Shown here one piece after another: positions 1-6,247 of a stretch of 64,000 bases of DNA (positions are counted from its first letter, which is position 1; every line of letters starts with the position of its first letter). Below the pieces are notes generated by a model that was not told the DNA's origin, made no database searches, and was given only the letters and a program-made list of their open reading frames with translations. Origin of the DNA: a bacterium (GTDB taxonomy: Bacteria; Bacillota; Clostridia; Lachnospirales; Lachnospiraceae); NCBI GenBank assembly GCA_004562765.1, contig SFRL01000003.1, positions 71,527-135,526 of the forward strand, in the 5' to 3' direction. A program made the position numbers and the translations under genes.

Positions 1-860
1 GCCTTTTTCTCCATATCTGCCTTGGAAGTCATCTCACTCGTATTCGCACTTGCTTTAACAGTTCCTTTATACTGTGACATGCTCTGCGATCCCTGCAGAT
101 AATAACTCCTTGCCTTTTTCTCCATATCTGCCTTGGAAGTCATCTCACGTGTATCGGCACTTCTGGTAGCATCTGTTCCGTTATAACGCCTCTGATTTTC
201 CGGTTTGTTGGCATCTGTGTCATTTGTCGCCGCACTCGCCTTAACAGTTCCCATATACTGTGCCACACTCTGTGATCCCGGCAGATAATAGCTTCTTGCC
301 TGTGTCTCCATATCTGTCTTGGAAGTCATCTCACGTGTATTGGCACTTCTGGTAGCATCTGTGCCATCGTAGCGTTTCTGACCTTCTGTCGGCTTCATCG
401 TCATCTTCGCTGCAATGCTATCGGATCTTTGCCCTTTGTATTTTTTAACAAAAGCGGTCTTTTCCTCTTCAGGCACCTTGTTATCCACATACATGGTTGC
501 CTGCTTTTCCATCTCTTTCTTCGTCAGCTCATCTTTATTCCTCTGCGCACTCTGTTTTGCAATCCCTTTATATGTCGACTTGCTCACGGATCCCGGAATA
601 AAATAACGCTTTGCAGCCTGCTCCATCTCTTTCTTCGAAGCCATCTGATTCTTTGTGGCGATTCCGATCTCATTTTCATGGGTTTTGGCATTTCGAGTGG
701 TTGAAATCTTCCTGCCTTTATAATTCAAAACATGCATGGGAACCTCTTTGACCTTTTTATCCACATACATCTTTGCCTTTTCTTCCATCTCTTCTTTTGT
801 CAGCTCAGTGACGCCCATCAGTTCCTTCGCTTGCTTGCGCTCTGCATCGCGCTCCATATT
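1..860 (-). repeat. Tandem coding repeats of the tube-like protein
   Basis: Near-identical blocks recur at the DNA level, for example TCCATATCTGCCTTGGAAGT at about 10-29 and 120-139 and again, with one change, near 308. The spacings are about 110 and 190 bp, because one or two short repeat types are used per unit. The repeats are in frame throughout and continue past the left edge. Older copies towards 860 are diverged, so the array seems to be expanding at the C-terminal end. Confidence 0.8.
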
Positions 861-1421
861 CTTATGATCCTTGCTCATACTCCACGTTTTGCGCTTTGAC
901 AGCGTGGACGGATTATCGATACAGAGCATCTCACGGTACGCGATCGTTGTTGTCTCCACAAGCAGACCGCTGCGCTCTGCGTTCAGTTCTCCATACTCCT
1001 TTGCCATGACCGTACAGCCGGTAAAAGTATACATGCGCTGCATAGAATCGGAAAGATCCAAAACACCGTTTTCTCCTTCTCCCTGATAACGGCTGACCAT
1101 AAGGATCACCGGAAGTGCAAGATCCGTGCCAAGTGCCAGCGGATCCAGCATATCAATGCCCACATAGCGCTCTACCTGAAAAGTAAAAGGCTTGCTGATC
1201 GGCTTTCTGAGCATATGTACATAATCATTCAATCCGCCTTCCTGCAGGATCTCGTATTCATTTTCTCTCTGAAATACACGCACAGACTTGCAGGGCAGGT
1301 TATAAATGCCCTCCACCTGAAGATTAAAATTGTAATTAACGAGCGGCGTCAGTCCCTGATTGGATGTCATATCCCAATCCAGACCACTTCCAAATCCTAC
1401 TCCATCTGTCATATAGTCCAT
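1..1421 (-). CDS. Second tube-like CIS protein with long repeat tail, partial (3' end off the left edge)
   Basis: The reading frame is open from an ATG at 1421 to the left edge, 473 codons with no stop. Residues about 1-145 resemble the T4 gp19-like tail-tube fold and align loosely with the tube protein at 2161-2658, so this is probably the Afp5-type tube or adaptor paralog that joins tube to baseplate. From about residue 165 the protein becomes a charged tandem-repeat tail. Two repeat kinds alternate: a helix-like one built on [ML]T[SK]K.[ED]ME..A..Y, followed by a PGSxSxxxYxGTxKxSA segment, and a short one with YxGTDATRSAxTRE. At least six copies of the first kind are visible. Upstream on the minus strand are the DUF6760 and hub-chaperone genes, as in other eCIS clusters. 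The tube assignment is moderate. The role of the tail is unknown; it could act in the lumen, measure length or bind the envelope. Confidence 0.7.
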   Translation of the reverse strand, partial: MDYMTDGVGFGSGLDWDMTSNQGLTPLVNYNFNLQVEGIYNLPCKSVRVFQRENEYEILQEGGLNDYVHMLRKPISKPFTFQVERYVGIDMLDPLALGTDLALPVILMVSRYQGEGENGVLDLSDSMQRMYTFTGCTVMAKEYGELNAERSGLLVETTTIAYREMLCIDNPSTLSKRKTWSMSKDHKNMERDAERKQAKELMGVTELTKEEMEEKAKMYVDKKVKEVPMHVLNYKGRKISTTRNAKTHENEIGIATKNQMASKKEMEQAAKRYFIPGSVSKSTYKGIAKQSAQRNKDELTKKEMEKQATMYVDNKVPEEEKTAFVKKYKGQRSDSIAAKMTMKPTEGQKRYDGTDATRSANTREMTSKTDMETQARSYYLPGSQSVAQYMGTVKASAATNDTDANKPENQRRYNGTDATRSADTREMTSKADMEKKARSYYLQGSQSMSQYKGTVKASANTSEMTSKADMEKK

Positions 1422-1448
1422 ATGATCCACCTCTCATATTTCTTTTCG

Positions 1449-1646
1449 TTATCTGTCCGGTTTCATGTCTAAAATACTTTTTTCTTTCGATTTCTTGGAG
1501 GGATTCAAGCTCTTATTGATCTCGGATATCTCACTGCACCAGCGCCTGCGGCTCATATGATCGAGCTGCATGACCTCATCCATACCCCAGTGAAAATAAT
1601 ACGAGATAAAAGACATCTCCCGATAAAGCTCCTCTTTCGGATACAG
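1449..1646 (-). CDS. DUF6760 family CIS protein, probable CTG start
   Basis: A 65-aa protein with the core of the DUF6760 family: YPKEELYREMSFISYYFHWG, then MDEVMQLDHMSRRRWCSEI. The family is small and occurs in contractile injection clusters beside the hub chaperone. Its molecular role is not established. An upstream ATG at 1712 would start inside the chaperone gene and add 22 residues that do not look like the family. The chaperone stop codon overlaps a strong GAGGAGG site, and 6 bases after it comes CTG (1646-1644) followed directly by the conserved YP. No ATG, GTG or TTG fits that ribosome site, so CTG initiation is preferred. Translational coupling with the upstream gene is likely. Confidence 0.75.
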   Translation of the reverse strand: MYPKEELYREMSFISYYFHWGMDEVMQLDHMSRRRWCSEISEINKSLNPSKKSKEKSILDMKPDR

Positions 1647-1648
1647 CT

Positions 1649-2011
1649 TTATCCCTCCTCGGTAAAATTTAGCGGTACCTGAAAGATCTCGCCGCAGGAC
1701 GGGCAGACACATTCCATGGTGGGCGGCTCAATATCATTGATCCGTTGATACATATCCTGTAAAAACGCCAGATCCGCGGTAAAGAGCTTTTCAATGATAT
1801 TTGCTCCGATCATCGGAATTCCCTCCAGCTCTGTCACTACCTTGCTTAAGATCACGATCGTAAGATAAGACGGATTGCTTAATACACGCGGATCTCTCGT
1901 TGCGCTGATCTCATCTCCCGCGGTTGCCAGACGCATCTTTCCGTTGCGATGAAGCTCTCCGTTGCTGTCCATGTAGCCCTTCGGCAGTGTAAATTCAAAT
2001 ACTGTTTCCAT
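1649..2011 (-). CDS. T4-type baseplate hub assembly chaperone-like protein with zinc ribbon
   Basis: A 120-aa protein. The N-terminal half carries the family signature LPKGYMDSNGELHRNGKMRL, then ATAGDEI, RDPRVLSNPSYLTIVILSKV and LFTADLAFLQDMY. This matches the small CIS protein usually named T4 family baseplate hub assembly chaperone. The C-terminus has a CxCPxCG motif (about residues 101-107), suggesting metal binding. It sits between the tube and DUF6760 genes, the normal eCIS position. It likely acts in the cytoplasm during baseplate or tube assembly and is probably not in the mature particle, which is inference from the T4 system. Confidence 0.75.
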   Translation of the reverse strand: METVFEFTLPKGYMDSNGELHRNGKMRLATAGDEISATRDPRVLSNPSYLTIVILSKVVTELEGIPMIGANIIEKLFTADLAFLQDMYQRINDIEPPTMECVCPSCGEIFQVPLNFTEEG

Positions 2012-2053
2012 ATGTTATGCCCTCTCTTTGTTTTTTGAACTATCGTCAGATTC

Positions 2054-2137
2054 CCCGCCAAAATGGAACGGTTTTGTCCTACGTTTCACCTTGGCGGGAA
2101 ACCTGCACATGGCAGGTTTCCCAGCGCATTTTATGCG
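2054..2137 (-). other. Cluster of stem-loops downstream of the tube gene
   Basis: The 149-bp gap between the tube stop and the chaperone start holds three structures. A perfect 11-bp hairpin (GGGAAACCTGC, 5-nt loop) lies at 2096-2122. An 8-bp long-range pairing, CCCGCCAA (2054-2061) with TTGGCGGG (2091-2098), shares the three bases 2096-2098 with the first, so the two exclude each other. A GCGCAT/ATGCGC loop follows at about 2124-2137. None has a following T-tract on the minus strand, so this looks like an mRNA-stabilising or processing site rather than a terminator. It would favour high tube expression over the genes behind it. Confidence 0.6.
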
Positions 2138-2160
2138 CTTTGTATTTGTAATAACAGATC

Positions 2161-2658
2161 CTAGTTCGGAATGATGAGTTCCTCGTATGCGAGCTCTACG
2201 GACTCGATCGCTACATCACTGGTCTTTGCATCCAGGTCGGGAGCAGTATACTTGGTTACCCATGCGTTGGAAAGGATCCATACACGTGTACCGGTCACTG
2301 ACTCAACCTTTGTCTGAGGTGCGCCGCCGTTGATATCGATCATCTCGATCTGCACGTTGTTACGGGGCATCTCACCACGAACCTCGCTGACACACTCCTG
2401 AATCCATGTCTTGAATGCACTGTCCAGAGTATATCCAAACTTTAAGGTTACGTTTCCGTGCTTTACAAGTCCGGGGATCTTTACCGGAGCAAGGCTGTTC
2501 GCATTGCCCTGACGGAATTCAATTACATCTACGGTTGCTTCCACGCCTGACACCTCGCTGAACGCTGCGGTTCCGCTGACACCGTCAACAGTAACGAGGA
2601 AGTTCATTTTAGTCAACGGATATGCCAGTTGCTTTCCATTGCTTTCATATGTTGCCAT
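2161..2658 (-). CDS. CIS inner tube protein (T4 gp19 / Afp1-like)
   Basis: A 165-aa protein, the usual length for the main tube subunit. It has the N-terminal strand LTKMNFLVTVDGVSGTAAFS and the family core IPGLVKHGNVTLKFGYT, ending in a conserved C-terminal strand (ESVELAYEELIIPN). Stacked hexamers of this protein form the rigid inner tube that is pushed into the target when the sheath contracts. It lies directly downstream of the sheath gene, the standard order. ATG at 2658 follows a GGAGAG ribosome site. Confidence 0.92.
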   Translation of the reverse strand: MATYESNGKQLAYPLTKMNFLVTVDGVSGTAAFSEVSGVEATVDVIEFRQGNANSLAPVKIPGLVKHGNVTLKFGYTLDSAFKTWIQECVSEVRGEMPRNNVQIEMIDINGGAPQTKVESVTGTRVWILSNAWVTKYTAPDLDAKTSDVAIESVELAYEELIIPN

Positions 2659-2699
2659 AAATTATCTCTCCTTTACTTTTTTTCGTTCAGACCTCTATC

Positions 2700-4400
2700 T
2701 TATTCTTCTGCCTCTCCGCCAGCCTCTGCCGTGTGCTGTGTTACACGGAAGATGACGAATTCTGCAGGACGGGAAGGTGCGATACCGATGTTGCAGATCA
2801 GTCTGCCGTTCATGATATCGTCTCTGCTCATCGTAGAAGGTCCGATCTCTACGAAGTAAGCCTCAGATGCAGAGCTTCCTGCGAGCATTCCGGTTCTCCA
2901 CATGCCATCGAGGAAGGAAGAAATGGTCATGCTGACTCTCTGCCAAAGAGTTGCATCGTTGGGCTCGAATACCACCCAGTTGGTGTTTGCCTTGATGCTC
3001 TCCTCCACGTAGATGAACAGACGACGTACGTTGATGTACTTGAACGCGCTGTTGCTGCTGGCGGTCTTTGCGCCCCAGATACGGATGCCCTGTCCCGGGA
3101 AAGAACGGATCAGGTTGATTCCCTCGGGATTTAAGATATCCTGCTCTGCCTTTGTATAGTTGGTCTTTAAACCGGTACAGAATACAGTCTCATTTGCCGG
3201 TGCCTTATGTACGCCACGGTTGATATCGGTTCTTGAGTATACACCGAGAACTGCTCCTGAAGGAGGTACAAAGTCAGCCTTTCCGGATGCGCGGTCAAAT
3301 ACCTGGATCCAGGGATGATACATTGCTGCGTAGGTGGAATCGATCATGTTTCTGTACTCGATCAGATCCTTTGTCTTGTAAAGATCCTTCGGCATATCAA
3401 GCACTGCCACACGGTTCTTTAAGTTCTCGCAATGTCCGACGAGTGCTACAACTACCTCAGGGATCGTGATTCCGGGCACTGCCATCATGCTGACAAGCTC
3501 GTTCTCTACGAAGGACTGGATACCGGTACGCTTGCCGGGGCCGCCATCCTCGCCGATAAAGGTTGCTGCGTTCACCTTTGACATGGTTCCGTCACTACCA
3601 CCGTCTAAAGTGATCATTCCGCTGGTCTGTCCCTCGCCAAGAATTGCCTCTACAGGGTTTCCGATCTCAGCCATAGGTGCAACGGTTACTTTAGCGATCT
3701 CACTGGAAGAAAGCTTTGTTCCGATGTAGTTCGGAGAAGCGATGTTGAAGCTGAGCTCTGAGTAGTTCTCTGCCTCATCATTGTAACGGATGCTTACATC
3801 TACGGTCACAAGATAAACAACAGTCTTCGGGATCAGGGTATCATCTACCACTTTTCCAGTGAAGGGCTGCTCAAATACGATCGCATTGTCAAAAATAGAC
3901 TTGATCTTGTTGTACTCGCCGTTTACAACTACGAGATCTCCCTCACGGAAGCCTTCGGTTGTCTTTGCGATATAGCCCTCTCCAGCCTCGGAAATAAGCT
4001 GCATTTTCTTCTTTGTAACAGTATTGAAAGAAATCTGGATGCGATTGCCCCACTTACCTTCGTTAGCTGCCTCAGCAGTTAAAATACCGGCAGTCTTTGC
4101 TGCAGCCTTTGCATCAGCGGGAACGACACGTGATACGAAACATCTGGTTCCGCCGTTCGCGAAGAACTGCTCTACGCTGTTTGCAAGATAACGGTATTCG
4201 CCGTGTGTAAACTCACTTAAAAAGCCGCCAAACTGTTTGGTAAAGCTCTTAAAACTTGTTACGAGTGAAGGAGCGCCGATCGACGGTCCTTTTTCTGCCA
4301 GGCCAACGAAGCCTGCGGTACTTGTTCCAACTCCTTCAATGCTTCGCGGAGAATTATCATATTCCTCCACATATACGCCAGGTGACAAATATTCAGCCAT
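2700..4400 (-). CDS. CIS contractile sheath protein
   Basis: A 566-aa protein. It begins with the sheath hallmark YLSPGVYVEEYDNSPRSIEG and TAGFVGLAEKGP. The C-terminal sheath domain has INLIRSFPGQGIRIWGAKT, then INVRRLFIYVEESI, EPNDATLWQRV and the late RPAEFVIFRV strand. The middle, about residues 130-260, is an insertion domain that would face outwards. The sheath polymerises around the tube in an extended state and contracts to drive it. The length agrees with single-sheath eCIS types; only this sheath gene is visible. Confidence 0.95.
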   Translation of the reverse strand: MAEYLSPGVYVEEYDNSPRSIEGVGTSTAGFVGLAEKGPSIGAPSLVTSFKSFTKQFGGFLSEFTHGEYRYLANSVEQFFANGGTRCFVSRVVPADAKAAAKTAGILTAEAANEGKWGNRIQISFNTVTKKKMQLISEAGEGYIAKTTEGFREGDLVVVNGEYNKIKSIFDNAIVFEQPFTGKVVDDTLIPKTVVYLVTVDVSIRYNDEAENYSELSFNIASPNYIGTKLSSSEIAKVTVAPMAEIGNPVEAILGEGQTSGMITLDGGSDGTMSKVNAATFIGEDGGPGKRTGIQSFVENELVSMMAVPGITIPEVVVALVGHCENLKNRVAVLDMPKDLYKTKDLIEYRNMIDSTYAAMYHPWIQVFDRASGKADFVPPSGAVLGVYSRTDINRGVHKAPANETVFCTGLKTNYTKAEQDILNPEGINLIRSFPGQGIRIWGAKTASSNSAFKYINVRRLFIYVEESIKANTNWVVFEPNDATLWQRVSMTISSFLDGMWRTGMLAGSSASEAYFVEIGPSTMSRDDIMNGRLICNIGIAPSRPAEFVIFRVTQHTAEAGGEAEE

Positions 4401-4458
4401 TGTATATTTCTCCTTTCATCATTACATCTTGATAAATTCTTCATTTTGTTTGTACTTG

Positions 4459-4848
4459 TCAGGTACTTACTTTCATCTGTCCGGGCGAGGTGATCTGGAT
4501 CGTCCCCATACCGTTTCCACAGATGACTTTACAATCACTGGTCAAACACGGCTTTCCATCGATCATGGTCGTTGGAGAAGTCGGGATCCACGTGCCGGAT
4601 GTCTGCGGCATGCAGGGCTGCGGTGTCAGAACTCCAAGCGCTGCCGCTGTTGCGGCTGCGACCTGTGGATTTGCCAGAGATGTACACATTCCAAAGGGTT
4701 GAATGTTTACCATTCCCTGTGCATCCTGGATCGTTGCTGCCGGTTGTCCTGAAACAATGCATGTTGACTGTGATGTGACATTCAGGTTTGACGGTGCTGC
4801 CCCAAAGGGACATTGCAGCACAGCTCCTGATACTACGATTACTCCCAT
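4459..4848 (-). CDS. DUF4280 PAAR-like spike-tip protein
   Basis: A 129-aa protein of the PAAR-like DUF4280 type: VVSGAVLQCPFGAAPSNLNV near the start, then two cysteine-containing glycine and threonine-rich repeats (IQPFGMCTSLANPQV, PCLTSDCKVICGNGMGTIQI). The proline- and cysteine-rich beta structure is expected to cap the spike trimer, sometimes carrying effectors. No extra C-terminal toxin domain is fused. It lies directly upstream of the sheath gene on the minus strand. Confidence 0.85.
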   Translation of the reverse strand: MGVIVVSGAVLQCPFGAAPSNLNVTSQSTCIVSGQPAATIQDAQGMVNIQPFGMCTSLANPQVAAATAAALGVLTPQPCMPQTSGTWIPTSPTTMIDGKPCLTSDCKVICGNGMGTIQITSPGQMKVST

Positions 4849-4860
4849 GCTTTTTGCTCC

Positions 4861-5604
4861 TTACTGTAATTCATTGTGCACGCAGTGATGAAAATCTACG
4901 ATCTGAAACCGGATCTCTCCGTTTACGCGATAGCGCACCAGATAGTTTAACAACTCTGCGCTGTCCCTCACACGAAGCAAATAGCTTCCATCCGGTGATA
5001 CATTTCCAAATATCACACGGGAAATCGGGGAATTGACAGGAAATGTCTCTGTGAGCGGTTCTCTCAGCTTCACCATATCCGGCGGAACCTCCTCAGCCAC
5101 GGCAAAATGCTCGTAGTGTGTTCGGTCGCTGCTGATCAAACCATAATGGACATGTTCCATGCTCAGTCTTCCTTTTGCCAAAAACAGCTTCATGAGACAT
5201 TTGCGCTCATTAAACTCACTAAAGCAAATGTTTGACTGTGTGAGGCTGACCGCCTCAATCTCTTCCAGACCCTGAAGTGTACCGGTGAGCGAGCAAAGAC
5301 GTTCTCCCTTTGCCAGATTCTCTGACGGTATCAGGAATACCTGCAAAAGAGGCACCACATTATCCAGCTTTTCGTACTGTACGTTTACCACTGCATCCTC
5401 GTAGCCGAATACCTTCAGCGTCAGCGTGCTATCGCTGCGCCCGGTGTTGATAAAGACGAAATTTCCGCCGCCTCTCGGAATCGGCCAGCACTGTTTGCCT
5501 TCGATAAAAAAACGTACATCCTGTTCTCCAACGGAGTTTCCGGTCGTCGAATCGACGAGCTGAAGAACCAGATCAAGCCTGTGGTGAATCGTTGGTGCTT
5601 CCAC
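4861..5604 (-). CDS. Uncharacterised CIS-operon protein
   Basis: A 247-aa protein that I do not recognise. The first 100 residues look like a small beta-sandwich of the carboxypeptidase-regulatory type (LVDSTTGNSVGEQDVRFFI, then TLTLKVFGYEDAVVNV). A second part with several cysteines follows, and the C-terminus has HHCVH. It has no signal peptide or membrane segment. It starts 6 bp after the DUF4255 gene and ends 12 bp before the PAAR-like gene, so it is co-translated with structural parts. A cap, collar or particle-bound accessory role is plausible but unproven. Confidence 0.6.
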   Translation of the reverse strand: MEAPTIHHRLDLVLQLVDSTTGNSVGEQDVRFFIEGKQCWPIPRGGGNFVFINTGRSDSTLTLKVFGYEDAVVNVQYEKLDNVVPLLQVFLIPSENLAKGERLCSLTGTLQGLEEIEAVSLTQSNICFSEFNERKCLMKLFLAKGRLSMEHVHYGLISSDRTHYEHFAVAEEVPPDMVKLREPLTETFPVNSPISRVIFGNVSPDGSYLLRVRDSAELLNYLVRYRVNGEIRFQIVDFHHCVHNELQ

Positions 5605-5610
5605 TTATAC

Positions 5611-6204
5611 TCACTCCCTCCCTTCTTCGCCTGTGACGTGCAGACCGAACGATGCTTCCGCAACGCGAGGTGTATTGATCACAACCTCACTGGACAGGAA
5701 TACGGGTGCCGCCTTATAAAACAGGCTGATCTGATAAGGCTTGTTGATCGCCTGCCACACCCTTACCTTTTCCTCCAGACTTATCTTCGCCTGAGACAGT
5801 ACGATTGGAGGCTCTTGTGTGTCCAGCCAATTCTGCAGCTGGTTTGGAAGAACAGAACTGTTGTCATTGACAATCTGTGCCGCCCTTCCGATGATCTTTT
5901 GTATATCCGGCGCCTTGAGTCCCATCTGGGAGGAGCCGTTGATAAACACCATATAGTATAAGCCATATGGTCTTGGCGGTCTTTGAAGCTGTACCCGCCC
6001 CCGCTGCATGAGCGGGCGCTGGGTAACGTCACTTTCCTCTCTGATATCGTACAGATACAGTCCGACAATGTAATCCACGTCCTGATCTGCCGGAGAGGAG
6101 ATTTCTATGTTGTTCGGTGAGGGTATCGGCTCCGGACACATCTTTTCCCTCAATGTCCGGACGATATACGAGCTCACGTCCGATATAATTGTATAATCTG
6201 CCAT
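5611..6204 (-). CDS. DUF4255 cap / tail-terminator protein (Afp16/Pvc16-like)
   Basis: A 197-aa protein of the DUF4255 family: ADYTIISDVSSYIVRTLREK at the start, VGLYLYDIREESDVTQRP in the middle and RPYGLYYMVFI before a helical stretch. Afp16/Pvc16 relatives cap the distal end of tube and sheath and set particle length. Its presence separates this cluster from type VI secretion and from phage tails. It is the first of the structural genes after the membrane-protein block in transcription order. Confidence 0.88.
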   Translation of the reverse strand: MADYTIISDVSSYIVRTLREKMCPEPIPSPNNIEISSPADQDVDYIVGLYLYDIREESDVTQRPLMQRGRVQLQRPPRPYGLYYMVFINGSSQMGLKAPDIQKIIGRAAQIVNDNSSVLPNQLQNWLDTQEPPIVLSQAKISLEEKVRVWQAINKPYQISLFYKAAPVFLSSEVVINTPRVAEASFGLHVTGEEGRE

Positions 6205-6247
6205 CTGATCACCTCATGTATATTATTTATCCGGGTACCGCCGGTCA

